Origin: an uncultured Marinococcus sp.
GTDB taxonomy: Bacteria; Bacillota; Bacilli; Bacillales; Marinococcaceae
Reading direction: 5' to 3'
Length of the DNA stretch: 64,000 bases
NCBI RefSeq assembly: GCF_947493875.1
Contig: NZ_CANLSU010000003.1
Location: forward strand, 372,001-436,000
How positions within the stretch are numbered: position 1 is the first letter of the stretch; each line of letters starts with the position of its first letter. The notes beneath the pieces are model-generated. The model ran no database searches. It saw nothing but the letters and a program-made list of their open reading frames with translations, and was not told the origin of the DNA. Made by a program: the position numbers and the translations under genes. Shown piece by piece: positions 25,954-34,183 of the stretch.

Positions 25954-26823
25954 ATGAGCATTTGGATACATACCCGTAACATCTTTTTTGTTGTGCTTGG
26001 CTCTGCCATTATGAGTTTTGGACTCGTCTATTTTAACATGCAAAACCAGCTAGCGGACGGCGGCTTTACTGGTATTACCCTAATTCTTTATAATTTATTC
26101 AATATCAACCCGGCCTTCAGCAACCTCGTTCTGAACATTCCCGTCCTGATTCTGGGCTGGCGGCTGCTCGGGCGGCACGTATTTGTCTATACGCTTATAA
26201 GTACAGCTGCTGTCAGCTTTTTTCTGTGGCTGTTTCAAAAAGTCGACCTTCTCCGCCTGCCGCTTCAGGATGATCTTGTTCTGGTCGCTCTGTTTGCCGG
26301 TGTTTTTGTCGGCTCGGGCCTCGGCATTGTTTTCCGGTACGGCGGTACGACCGGGGGAGCCGATATTATCGCCAAGCTTGCAAGCAACGTATTCGGCTGG
26401 ACGATGGGACGGTCATTGTTTATGTTTGATGCCTTCGTAATCATTGCCTCTCTGCTGTATTTAGACTACCGGGAAGCAATGTACACGCTCGTGTTTGTAT
26501 TCGTGGCTGCCCGCGTCATCGATTTTATTCAGCAGGGGGCATACTCCGGCAAAGCCGCCATGATCATTTCCGATCAGGCTCCGGAGGTAGCTGAAGCCAT
26601 TTTACAGGAGATGAACCGGGGAGCAACTATACTAAACGGCAAGGGCAGCTTCACCCGCCAGGAAAAAGAGATTCTCTACTGCGTCGTTGGCAAAAACGAA
26701 CTGATGCGCCTGAAACACCTTGTCGAACGGGTGGACCCCCATGCGTTTGTTACGGTTAACGATGTCCAGGATGTTATCGGCGAGGGCTTCACGCTCGATG
26801 AAAACAAAAACCCGCTGCAGTAA
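25954..26823 (+). CDS. YitT/YpjC family integral membrane protein (DUF161 + DUF2179)
   Basis: 289 residues with about five or six membrane segments in the first 200 (YitT domain) and a C-terminal cytoplasmic DUF2179 domain (about 205-280). GGTTGGADIIA is a family signature. B. subtilis has ypjC between ypjB and ypjD at this location, so this may be its counterpart, although the orientation here is opposite to dapB. Proposed to be a small-molecule or ion transporter; substrate unknown. It shares a terminator with yugP. Confidence 0.8.
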   Translation: MSIWIHTRNIFFVVLGSAIMSFGLVYFNMQNQLADGGFTGITLILYNLFNINPAFSNLVLNIPVLILGWRLLGRHVFVYTLISTAAVSFFLWLFQKVDLLRLPLQDDLVLVALFAGVFVGSGLGIVFRYGGTTGGADIIAKLASNVFGWTMGRSLFMFDAFVIIASLLYLDYREAMYTLVFVFVAARVIDFIQQGAYSGKAAMIISDQAPEVAEAILQEMNRGATILNGKGSFTRQEKEILYCVVGKNELMRLKHLVERVDPHAFVTVNDVQDVIGEGFTLDENKNPLQ

Positions 26824-26861
26824 GGCGGATTCGACCCACATCTTCATCAGATTCAATACAC

Positions 26862-26896
26862 AAAAACACCTGCGCGATGCCGGCGCAGGTGTTTTT
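26862..26896. terminator. Bidirectional terminator
   Basis: A 14-bp stem (26862-26875 with 26883-26896) with a 7-base loop and A/T-rich ends separates the YitT-family gene from the converging yugP-like gene. Confidence 0.9.
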
Positions 26897-26898
26897 TA

Positions 26899-27576
26899 CT
26901 ATTCTTGGCTTGTCATGAGGAACATGGCGATAAAACGCCCCAGTTCCAGCACGGCTACCAGAGCAGCTGCCACGTACGTTAATGCAGCGGCATCTAGCAC
27001 TTTTTTCGTTTCCCGTTCTTCATTGTTGCTGATTATACCGGTCGCCACAATCTGATTCATGGCCCGGCTGCTCGCATTAAATTCCACCGGAAGAGTGACA
27101 ACCTGGAACAGTACGGCGGCCGAAAAGAATACGATGCCCGCCAGAAACATTCCGGTCGACTGCAGCAAAATACCGGCAAGAATTAAAAAGAAGGAAAGGT
27201 TGGACCCGGTCGAAGCCACCGGGGCAAGCGAGGAACGGAATCGTAAAAACGCATAGTTTTCCGCATCCTGAATTGCGTGTCCCACTTCGTGGGAAGCGAT
27301 CGCCTGAGCCGCTACTGTCGAATTGTAATAGTTCTCCTCCGACAAGCGGACAACTTTTTTCGAGGGATCATAGTGATCCGTTAATTTTCCTTTAGTCGGC
27401 TCTACGCGTACATTATAGATGCCGTTTTCCTCCAGGATTTTTTTTGCCACGGAGGCCCCTGTCATTCCAGATGAATTGCTTACGTTCGAATATTTTTTAT
27501 ATGCTTTTTTCACTTTGGACTGTGCCCAAAGCGGAATGAGGATCAGCGCTGCTAAATATAACAGAAGCATTCCCAT
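26899..27576 (-). CDS. YugP-like membrane zinc metalloprotease
   Basis: 225-residue membrane protein of the neutral zinc metallopeptidase type 2 family. A first membrane segment (about 3-20) is followed by a soluble part with ASHEVGHAIQD, the HExxH zinc site (His-Glu-Val-Gly-His), and then by three further hydrophobic helices. The N-terminal region (TGASVAKKILEENGI) is typical of YugP. Substrates are unknown. GGAGGG precedes the ATG and a consensus promoter lies upstream, so it forms its own transcript. In B. subtilis yugP is at another locus. Confidence 0.85.
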   Translation of the reverse strand: MGMLLLYLAALILIPLWAQSKVKKAYKKYSNVSNSSGMTGASVAKKILEENGIYNVRVEPTKGKLTDHYDPSKKVVRLSEENYYNSTVAAQAIASHEVGHAIQDAENYAFLRFRSSLAPVASTGSNLSFFLILAGILLQSTGMFLAGIVFFSAAVLFQVVTLPVEFNASSRAMNQIVATGIISNNEERETKKVLDAAALTYVAAALVAVLELGRFIAMFLMTSQE

Positions 27577-27608
27577 TTTTTCTCATCCCTCCATTTATAT
27601 ATACTTAT

Positions 27609-27637
27609 ATTGTATGCAGGCAGGGGTATAATGTCAA
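27609..27637 (-). promoter_or_regulatory. Consensus SigA promoter for the yugP-like gene
   Basis: On the minus strand, TTGACA (27637-27632), a 17-bp spacer and TACAAT (27614-27609) lie about 35 bp before the start codon of the metalloprotease gene and just after the ypjA stop (27648). Confidence 0.75.
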
Positions 27638-27647
27638 AGATTCTGCT

Positions 27648-28250
27648 CTATTCCTCCATGAGCCGAAGCTCCGTCCGGCCGGGACTGAGCCTCCACCAGA
27701 GCAGGAGCCCGATCGAAATCACACTAAGCCAGAACGTCCCGTAGCCGATCAGGGAAATGTACGGCTGGAGCGATGCTGACACCCACGGATACATTCCAAA
27801 AACGTAGTCAATTATATCATTATGCAGTGTCCATACCGCTACTGCCCCGATATGCCAAAGCTTCACCCGGTAGTACGGAAGATACAGGAACGCCTGCAGG
27901 GCCATACCCGCGTGAGAGGCGATAAGCATGTAATGCTGCCAGCTGAGAGCCTCTCCGGCCACGCCGGAAAACACATTCATTCCCACCGCCCAAAGCCCAT
28001 ACTTTACAAGCGTTATAAAAGCAAACGCTTCCGCCAGTCCGCTCCTTCTGCCGATAATATAGAGTCCGAGAACGATCGTAAAAACCAGGCTTGCGGTCGG
28101 ACTGTCCGGGACGAAGGGCAGAAACACAGCCGGCGTCTGCTGCAGCTGCTGCCCGTACCAAATATAGCCGTAAATGGTACCGAGCGCGTTAATGATAAAA
28201 AGCGGGATTAACACGTAAGGTGTCCCAAACCATCCAAGTAGCTGTTTCAC
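27648..28250 (-). CDS. ypjA: YpjA-like membrane protein (DUF1405)
   Basis: 200 residues with about six membrane helices. WFGTPYVLIPLF near the start, LVKYGLWAVGMN in the middle and HNDIIDYVFGMYPWV further on match DUF1405/YpjA. Function unknown. In B. subtilis ypjA follows the cytochrome bc complex genes qcrABC; here it directly follows ypiA, and qcrABC and ypjB are absent from both sides. Confidence 0.8.
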   Translation of the reverse strand: MKQLLGWFGTPYVLIPLFIINALGTIYGYIWYGQQLQQTPAVFLPFVPDSPTASLVFTIVLGLYIIGRRSGLAEAFAFITLVKYGLWAVGMNVFSGVAGEALSWQHYMLIASHAGMALQAFLYLPYYRVKLWHIGAVAVWTLHNDIIDYVFGMYPWVSASLQPYISLIGYGTFWLSVISIGLLLWWRLSPGRTELRLMEE

Positions 28251-28281
28251 TGTATCATCCGCCTCATTTTATATGTAGAAA

Positions 28282-28302
28282 AAGACACCAGGTTCGTGTC
28301 TT
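28282..28302 (-). terminator. Terminator after ypiA
   Basis: A 7-bp stem (28282-28288 with 28296-28302) is followed on the minus strand by TTT-rich sequence. It overlaps the last base of the ypiA stop and lies before ypjA. Confidence 0.6.
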
Positions 28303-29561
28303 CATTCGCTCATTCGAAGGTCTTCAAGCAAAAGCTGAAGCTCAGTGTTATCCGGCTGCATGGCCGAAGCCTGCTCCAGATGCTTCAACGCATTCTCCCG
28401 GTAGCCGAGCTCAAGCAGCAGACGGCCGTATTCTTCAAGAAATACTTCGTTTTCCTGATACACGCTGTACACTTCTTCGTATTTTTCTTTTGCTTCGACG
28501 GGCTCGTCCTGAAGATTTTTAGCCCGGGCGTAGTACCACTGAAAACGCACATCCGGCTCGCCCATTTCGTATAAATGATCAATCAGGTCAATCATTGCCT
28601 CCGGTTCTTCCTGCTCCATCCACATGCTGAGAAGCGCATTCGCCGCTTCAAGATGAGCCGGATTTAAAGCAAGCGCCTCCTTGAGATGTTTTTCTCCCTC
28701 TTCTTCGTTGCCAAGCGCCATATACAGCTTCCCGGCCTCGGTATATAGATTTTCATTGTATTCATCTTCTTTAATGCCAGCCTTGGCTGCTTCGAGGGCT
28801 TTTTCATGGTCCTCGAGGCCTTCGTAGCTTCGCACGAGATACGGATAGAGGGCTACAAAGTCTTTATCCATGTTCCGGAGCTCTTCGAATTTTTCCGCAG
28901 CAAGCTGATAATCGCTGACCTGCAGCGCCGTATAGCCGTACCCAAACAAAGCATGGAGCTCCGTGTGTTCTTTCAGTCCGGCCTCGTAGTAGCTCAGCGC
29001 ATCCTCAAACGAACCGGTCACGCTGTAAGCTTCAGCGAGACGAAGACTCAGGCTCCCATCCGGAAATTTAAACCCGGCACCTTCCGCCTGCTTCAAATAA
29101 GGAATGCTCTTAGCGTAGTCTCCGCGGGATAAATAATAATCCCCGACGGCGGCAAGCAGCACCGGCTCTTCAGGACTCTGCTTTAGTGCATCCAAAAGCT
29201 TCTGTTCCGCTACTTCATCGAGCCCCTGCATCTGATACAAGTCAGCAAGCAGCAGCTGCGCCCGCAGATACTCTTCGTCCGACTCCTTTACCTCAAGCAG
29301 CCACTCAATCGCCTCATCCTCATCGTCAAGATCAATCGCATTCTCGGCTGCAGTAGTCAGCAGTGCCCCTTCATCGGGATAGCGTCCAAGCAGGTCTTCA
29401 ATCAGCGGCTGTGCCTTATCCGAGCGGCCCAGCTCCTGATACATTTCCACTATATCGTATTTTTCCTGATCATTTGCAGAGTGGCTGTATTTCTCCATCT
29501 CTTCAAGCCCTTTTTCCGTATCGCCGTTTCTTATCGTTTCAAGGATCGTTTCTAAATTCAC
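28302..29561 (-). CDS. ypiA: YpiA-like tetratricopeptide-repeat protein
   Basis: 419-residue cytoplasmic protein made almost wholly of TPR helix pairs (roughly ten), very acidic. No enzyme motif. It corresponds to B. subtilis YpiA, which lies after the tyrA-aroE end of the aromatic supraoperon. Start is GTG at 29561 with GAAAGG upstream. A candidate promoter with extended -10 (TGCTATAAT; hexamer 29614-29609) precedes it, and a cre-like site is centred about 68 bp upstream of the predicted transcription start. TPR proteins act as binding scaffolds; partners unknown. Confidence 0.8.
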   Translation of the reverse strand: MNLETILETIRNGDTEKGLEEMEKYSHSANDQEKYDIVEMYQELGRSDKAQPLIEDLLGRYPDEGALLTTAAENAIDLDDEDEAIEWLLEVKESDEEYLRAQLLLADLYQMQGLDEVAEQKLLDALKQSPEEPVLLAAVGDYYLSRGDYAKSIPYLKQAEGAGFKFPDGSLSLRLAEAYSVTGSFEDALSYYEAGLKEHTELHALFGYGYTALQVSDYQLAAEKFEELRNMDKDFVALYPYLVRSYEGLEDHEKALEAAKAGIKEDEYNENLYTEAGKLYMALGNEEEGEKHLKEALALNPAHLEAANALLSMWMEQEEPEAMIDLIDHLYEMGEPDVRFQWYYARAKNLQDEPVEAKEKYEEVYSVYQENEVFLEEYGRLLLELGYRENALKHLEQASAMQPDNTELQLLLEDLRMSE

Positions 29562-29608
29562 GCCGTCAACAACCTTTCTTCCAGGTAAATCTCGTTTAGC
29601 ACTGTGTA

Positions 29609-29614
29609 ATTATA
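29609..29614 (-). promoter_or_regulatory. Extended -10 element of the ypiA promoter
   Basis: On the minus strand TATAAT (29614-29609) is preceded by TGC. A -35 element is poor (TTCGTC, 18-bp spacer), which fits a promoter needing an activator or depending on the extended -10. Confidence 0.55.
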
Positions 29615-29663
29615 GCAAACATTGCCCGCTGTGACGAACAGAAAACCTTCTATACGCAGAACG

Positions 29664-29677
29664 TGATAACGTTTACA
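29664..29677 (-). promoter_or_regulatory. Perfect cre-like (CcpA-binding) site
   Basis: On the minus strand the sequence is TGTAAACGTTATCA, matching the classical cre consensus TGWAANCGNTNWCA at 14 of 14 positions. It lies just after the T-run of the candidate small RNA and upstream of the ypiA promoter, a placement used by CcpA for activation in some genes. Chance expectation for this consensus in a random 64-kb window (both strands) is about 0.1. Confidence 0.6.
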
Positions 29678-29682
29678 AAAAC

Positions 29683-29778
29683 AAAAAAAACACCTGATGT
29701 CTACTCATCAGGTGTGCCGCCACATCGGCTAGTTTTAAGATAAAGAGTATGGATAGGAGTGGAGAGAAACCATACGCT
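29683..29778 (-). ncRNA. Candidate C/U-rich small regulatory RNA (about 95 nt)
   Basis: Between tyrA and ypiA the minus strand carries a complete small transcription unit. A consensus promoter predicts a start near 29778. The RNA begins with a hairpin closed by a 6-bp stem (29775-29770 with 29752-29747) and a 17-base C/U-rich loop containing CUCUCCACUCC, complementary to Shine-Dalgarno-like GGAGUGGAGAG. A linker of about 30 bases follows, then a 10-bp terminator stem (29715-29706 with 29699-29690) and eight U residues. The only plus-strand reading frame is 15 codons with no ribosome-binding site. I do not recognise it as a named family. The loop suggests an RNA that pairs with ribosome-binding sites (inference). 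Confidence 0.6.
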
Positions 29779-29784
29779 AATATT

Positions 29785-29812
29785 AGTATAACGTAATTGT
29801 AAGCGTTGTCAA
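29785..29812 (-). promoter_or_regulatory. SigA promoter of the small RNA with embedded cre-like site
   Basis: On the minus strand TTGACA (29812-29807), a 16-bp spacer and TATACT (29790-29785). A cre-like sequence, TGTAAGCGTTGTCA read on the plus strand at 29798-29811, matches TGWAANCGNTNWCA at all 14 positions and covers the -35 hexamer and spacer, the usual place for CcpA repression. Confidence 0.65.
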
Positions 29813-29845
29813 TGCTTCTCTCCTATTTTTTTATCCTTTTTTCGG

Positions 29846-30946
29846 TTAACCAATGTAGGATTCATAATCGTGCTTTTCAAGCTGCTGCATGCCGGCCCGC
29901 CGGTCGTCTTCAGTACGGAACGTCAACTGCAGCACGCCCATAATGTCCTCTCTCGTCTCAAGGATCCGGATATTGATAATACTGATGCCGGTCCGGCCAA
30001 GAATTCCGGTTACATCCGAGATAACTCCGGGATGGTCCGGCACGTCGACAAACAGGTCATAAATGGCCGGTATGGCCCCCTGCTTCTTGGCAGGCAGTCC
30101 ATCACGATAGGACTTGGCATGCTCAAAAAACTGGTAAATCTGCTCTTTATCCCCCGCGGCAAGCATCTGTTCAATGGCGCTCATCTGCTGCTTCCAGTCC
30201 TCCATCAGCTGCCGCATCACGTCATTGTTTTTCAGCAGAATATCCGTCCACATTTCCGGGCTGGCTGAAGCGATTCTCGTAATATCCCGGAACCCTCCGG
30301 CAGCGAGCTTTGTCACCCATGCCTGTTCGTCCTCCATCCCCTTCACCTGATGCACAAGGGCCGATGCCACAATATGCGGAAAATGACTGATGACGCCTGT
30401 CAGCAGGTCGTGCTGTTCGTAGGAGAGCTCAATAAATTTCGCCTGTGTGCCCTGAAGCCAATCTTTAATCTCACCAATCTTTTCAGAAGAGCCCGGCCCG
30501 TTTGGCACCAGCACGTAGTAGGCATTTTCAAACAGACGGACACGGGCAGCGTGGACACCGCTTTTATGGGAACCGGCCATGGGATGGCCGCCAATAAAAT
30601 GAACGTTCTTTTCCGAAAGAACGTCTGCCTGCTCGCAGATCGATGTTTTTGTACTGCCGACGTCGGTAACGATAGCTCCGGGCTTTAAAGGCATGCCAGC
30701 CAGCTGCACGAGCAATTTCTCAGTGGTGGCAACCGGAGTGGCAAGCACAACCAGATCTGCTTCTTTTACAGCGTTCTCCAGGTCCGGGGCAGCCTCATCA
30801 ATAACACTCAAGGATACCGCCAGCTTTGTCTGGGCTTCATCTACATCTGTTCCTGTAATATAAACACCGGGATGTTCCTGTTTGATGGCAAGGGCAATTG
30901 ACCCTCCGATCAGTCCCAGCCCGATAACTGCTGCTTTTTTCTGCAT
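29846..30946 (-). CDS. tyrA: Prephenate dehydrogenase with C-terminal ACT domain
   Basis: 366-residue enzyme converting prephenate to 4-hydroxyphenylpyruvate with NAD. N-terminal Rossmann motif GLGLIGGS (about 10-17), the GGHPMAGS motif of the active site, and a C-terminal ACT domain from about 295 (DHPGVISDVTGILG), which in Bacilli gives feedback inhibition by tyrosine. Last gene of the aromatic supraoperon here; the EPSP synthase gene that follows it in B. subtilis is missing. Confidence 0.95.
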   Translation of the reverse strand: MQKKAAVIGLGLIGGSIALAIKQEHPGVYITGTDVDEAQTKLAVSLSVIDEAAPDLENAVKEADLVVLATPVATTEKLLVQLAGMPLKPGAIVTDVGSTKTSICEQADVLSEKNVHFIGGHPMAGSHKSGVHAARVRLFENAYYVLVPNGPGSSEKIGEIKDWLQGTQAKFIELSYEQHDLLTGVISHFPHIVASALVHQVKGMEDEQAWVTKLAAGGFRDITRIASASPEMWTDILLKNNDVMRQLMEDWKQQMSAIEQMLAAGDKEQIYQFFEHAKSYRDGLPAKKQGAIPAIYDLFVDVPDHPGVISDVTGILGRTGISIINIRILETREDIMGVLQLTFRTEDDRRAGMQQLEKHDYESYIG

Positions 30947-30982
30947 CTGTTTCCCTCCAGGCCTCTCTTTGTTTCCATAAAT

Positions 30983-31022
30983 AAAAACACCCAGCCCCGA
31001 GCGGAGCCGGATTCCGGGTGTT
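30983..31022 (-). terminator. Hairpin between hisC and tyrA
   Basis: Outer stem AACACCC/GGGTGTT (31022-31016 with 30992-30986) encloses a GC-rich inner part and is followed by TTTTTAT on the minus strand. It lies 5 bp after the hisC stop and could reduce read-through into tyrA. Confidence 0.7.
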
Positions 31023-31027
31023 GTCCG

Positions 31028-32137
31028 CTAAAGCCTGGCCTGCTGACGTTCAAGCACTTCACTCAGCGTCTGGCGAAAAGCTTCATTCTGCTCTTCGGTC
31101 CCTATCGTTACACGGATCGATTCCGGATAGCCGAGAGCTTCTCCTGAGCGGATGATGATACCCTTTTTCAGCATTTCGTCAAAAACAACGCTTCCTGCAA
31201 CTCCTGTATGAATCAGCAGAAAATTGGTCTGCGAAGGGACATAGTCCAGGCCCTGTTCTTCACAGAAGGCTGTCATTTTATCGAGTTCAGTTTTATTTTT
31301 CGTCCGGCACTTCTCAATAAAGCCGTGGTCCTTCAAGGCTGCCGTTGCCGCCCGCTGAGCTACAGCTGTAACGTTGAACGGAGGCCGGACCGGATCCAGG
31401 GACTGAATCAACTCTTCATGGCTTACGCCATAACCGACCCGGAGAGAGGCCAGACCATAAGCCTTTGAGAATGTACGCAAAAGAAGAAGGTTCGGGTACT
31501 CCTGCAGCAGCTTCAGCGTATCCGGATAATCCTTTGCGGTCACGTATTCAATGTAAGCCTCGTCCGAAACGACTAGTACGTTTTCCGGCACCCGATCGAG
31601 AAATGCCACAAATGCTTCATCATTTATATAGGCACCGGACGGATTGTTCGGGTTACATACCCAGACAATACGTGTCTGTTCATCAATCGCTTCAAGCATT
31701 GCTTCGAGCTGATGTTCTCCGTCCACTGCCGGAATTTCACGGATTTCCGCTCCTTCAATGGCCGCATTATGCTTGTACTGCGAAAACGATGGCACCGCCA
31801 TGACGGTATTTGTGTCCGGCCCAAGCATGGCCCGGCAGAGCATTAAAATCACCTCGTCGGAACCGGCCCCAAACAGCAGCTGCTTTTCTCCAACATTCAG
31901 CTCCTCGGCCACTGCCTGGCGGAGCTCAGCTGCATAACCATCCGGATAAATTTCCGGATCGGCGGCCGCTTCTTCGATTGCTTGTTTGGCCTCCGGCGGG
32001 GCACCGTATGGATTTTCGTTGGAAGCCATTTTATGGACGGTGGTCAGTCCAAGCTCCCGTTTCACTTCTTCAATTGGTTTTCCCGGCTGGTAAGGCGTCA
32101 TGCCTTTGATTTGTTTTTTAATATACAACTTTGTCAC
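31028..32137 (-). CDS. hisC: Histidinol-phosphate / aromatic aminotransferase
   Basis: 369-residue PLP enzyme of the HisC type. Lys in RTFSKAYGLASLRVGYG binds PLP; NPNNPSGAYI and the C-terminal SIRVTIGT with the phosphate/carboxylate Arg are present. In B. subtilis the HisC in the trp-tyrA cluster serves both histidine and Tyr/Phe synthesis, which explains its location; the same dual role is likely here. Confidence 0.94.
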   Translation of the reverse strand: MTKLYIKKQIKGMTPYQPGKPIEEVKRELGLTTVHKMASNENPYGAPPEAKQAIEEAAADPEIYPDGYAAELRQAVAEELNVGEKQLLFGAGSDEVILMLCRAMLGPDTNTVMAVPSFSQYKHNAAIEGAEIREIPAVDGEHQLEAMLEAIDEQTRIVWVCNPNNPSGAYINDEAFVAFLDRVPENVLVVSDEAYIEYVTAKDYPDTLKLLQEYPNLLLLRTFSKAYGLASLRVGYGVSHEELIQSLDPVRPPFNVTAVAQRAATAALKDHGFIEKCRTKNKTELDKMTAFCEEQGLDYVPSQTNFLLIHTGVAGSVVFDEMLKKGIIIRSGEALGYPESIRVTIGTEEQNEAFRQTLSEVLERQQARL

Positions 32138-32163
32138 CTCGTCTTTGTATGCTGATTACTATC

Positions 32164-32988
32164 TTACGACGAAATTAGCCCGGAGACAAAGGTTTTAATT
32201 TCGTTCAGTGCCTGCTCGCGCTCTGTCTTTTCAGCCGAAACGAGTGCCTCCTGCTCCTGTTCGACGATTTTCATAATCGCACTGCCGACAACAATGCCAT
32301 CGCTCACGCCGTCAAGCAGCTCCACCTGCCGGCGGTTGGAGATGCCAAATCCAACAGCGACCGGCACCGTGCTTGCTTCTTTTACTTTGCGGATAAACGC
32401 ATAGGCCTCATCCGGGAAAGCGTCTCTCGTACCTGTTACACCAAGACTTGAAACGCAGTACAGAAAGCCCTGGGCCTGGGAGGCAATTTTTTCAATACGG
32501 TGGGCTGACGTCGGCGCCACAAGTGAAATGACCGACAACTCCTTCTCTCTTGCAAGCTCACTGATAAAACTGCTTTCTTCCATGGGAAGATCCGGAATCA
32601 GTACCCCGTTCGCTCCCGCGGACGCCGCTTCTTTGACAAACGTTTCTTCTCCCATGCGGAGCACGGGATTGACGTAGGAAAACACGACGACCGGAATCGT
32701 CAGTCCGCGTTCTCTCATCGTCCGGATCATGCGCAGAGCCCCTTTCAGGCTCATACCTCCTTTGAGTGCGCGCTGGGCTGAGCGCTGAAGCAGCGGCCCA
32801 TCAGCCAGCGGATCAGAGTACGGAATGCCAAGCTCTAAAATATGGGCGCCCGCTTCCTGAAGCGAAAGAGCAATTGAAATGGTCGCTTCCTCATCCGGGT
32901 CCCCTGCCATAATAAATGGCACAAACAGAGGGTAAGGCGCCTGCGCTGCTGCTTCTTCCACAGACAGCACATTTGTTGCTTTATTCAT
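32164..32988 (-). CDS. trpA: Tryptophan synthase alpha chain
   Basis: 274-residue TIM barrel cleaving indole-3-glycerol phosphate. Catalytic Glu in [15 protein letters not shown] and Asp in [10 protein letters not shown], plus phosphate-binding GFGISNRRQ. The ATG at 32988, with GGAGAGAGCAGTG before it, overlaps the end of trpB by 8 bp; a longer upstream extension would lie wholly inside trpB and is rejected. Confidence 0.95.
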   Translation of the reverse strand: MNKATNVLSVEEAAAQAPYPLFVPFIMAGDPDEEATISIALSLQEAGAHILELGIPYSDPLADGPLLQRSAQRALKGGMSLKGALRMIRTMRERGLTIPVVVFSYVNPVLRMGEETFVKEAASAGANGVLIPDLPMEESSFISELAREKELSVISLVAPTSAHRIEKIASQAQGFLYCVSSLGVTGTRDAFPDEAYAFIRKVKEASTVPVAVGFGISNRRQVELLDGVSDGIVVGSAIMKIVEQEQEALVSAEKTEREQALNEIKTFVSGLISS

Positions 32989-34183
32989 CACTGCTCTCTC
33001 CTTCCATGCGGCGGCGGATCGTTTCAACGTCTTTATCTCCACGCCCCGAGAGGCAGATAACGATTCGTTCATTTCTGTCCATCTGTTTGGCCTTTTCAAA
33101 TGCCAGGTAGAGCGCGTGAGAGGATTCAATTGCCGGTAGAATACCTTCTTTCTTCGTTAACAGCGAAAGTGCTTCAAGCGATTGTTCGTCTGTCACGCCC
33201 GTGTATTCCACGCGGCCGCTTTCGGCCAGATGGGCGTGCTCCGGACCAATGCCCGGGTAGTCCAGTCCGGCAGAAATAGAATACGGCTCAATAATCTGTC
33301 CATTTTCGTCCTGGATTAAATACGTCAGTGACCCGTGAATGACCCCGCGGGTACCCTTTGAAATCGTTGCTGCGTGCAATGCTGTATGAATTCCCATACC
33401 AGCTGCCTCTGCCCCGTAAAGCTTTACATCGTCTTCCAGAAACGGATAAAACATGCCGATCGCATTGCTCCCGCCTCCCACGCATGCTGCAATCGCATCC
33501 GGAAGAGCGCCGCAACGCGTCTGCATCTGCCGTTTCGTTTCATCGCCGATGATCCGCTGGTAGTTCCGCACAATCATTGGATATGGATGCGGACCAACGA
33601 CTGAACCGATTAAATAAAACGTATCTTCGACGTTGGTCACCCAGTAACGGATCGCTTCATTGGTGGCATCCTTTAAGGTTTTGTTTCCGGACGATGCAGG
33701 CAGTACTTCTGCTCCCAGCAGCTCCATGCGGAAAACATTCAGTGCCTGCCGCTCCATATCCTCTTCGCCCATAAACACCTTGCACTCCAGCCCAAACTTA
33801 GCACAGACGGTCGCCGTCGCCACGCCGTGCTGGCCGGCACCTGTTTCGGCAACGATTTTTGATTTCCCCATGCGTCTTGCCAGAAGCACCTGGCCGATGG
33901 CATTGTTTAATTTATGGGCACCGGTATGAAGAAGATCCTCCCGTTTTAAATAAATCTGAGCTCCGCCCAGATGCTCCGTCAAATGCCCTGCAAACGTCAG
34001 CGGCGTTTCGCGGCCGGCATATTCACGCAGAATATCCTGGTACTCCTCGTGAAAGGATTCATCCTCCCAGGCAGCGTTAAATGCCTCTTCAAGCTCCTCC
34101 AGTGCATACATGAGCGTTTCGGGTACATATTTTCCGCCATAATCCCCGTACCGTCCATGTTCATCGGGATATATCTGCTGCAT
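32981..34183 (-). CDS. trpB: Tryptophan synthase beta chain
   Basis: 400-residue PLP enzyme joining indole and serine. [13 protein letters not shown] holds the PLP Lys, with [13 protein letters not shown] and the Gly-rich [12 protein letters not shown] phosphate loop. Overlaps trpF upstream by 23 bp and trpA downstream by 8 bp, typical coupling in a trp operon. Confidence 0.96.
   Translation of the reverse strand: MQQIYPDEHGRYGDYGGKYVPETLMYALEELEEAFNAAWEDESFHEEYQDILREYAGRETPLTFAGHLTEHLGGAQIYLKREDLLHTGAHKLNNAIGQVLLARRMGKSKIVAETGAGQHGVATATVCAKFGLECKVFMGEEDMERQALNVFRMELLGAEVLPASSGNKTLKDATNEAIRYWVTNVEDTFYLIGSVVGPHPYPMIVRNYQRIIGDETKRQMQTRCGALPDAIAACVGGGSNAIGMFYPFLEDDVKLYGAEAAGMGIHTALHAATISKGTRGVIHGSLTYLIQDENGQIIEPYSISAGLDYPGIGPEHAHLAESGRVEYTGVTDEQSLEALSLLTKKEGILPAIESSHALYLAFEKAKQMDRNERIVICLSGRGDKDVETIRRRMEGESSDE

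Noticed and set aside
29749-29796. Plus-strand 15-codon reading frame starting ATG GAT AGG across the candidate small RNA
   Set aside because: No ribosome-binding site and no convincing plus-strand promoter; the minus strand has a complete promoter-to-terminator unit over the same bases.
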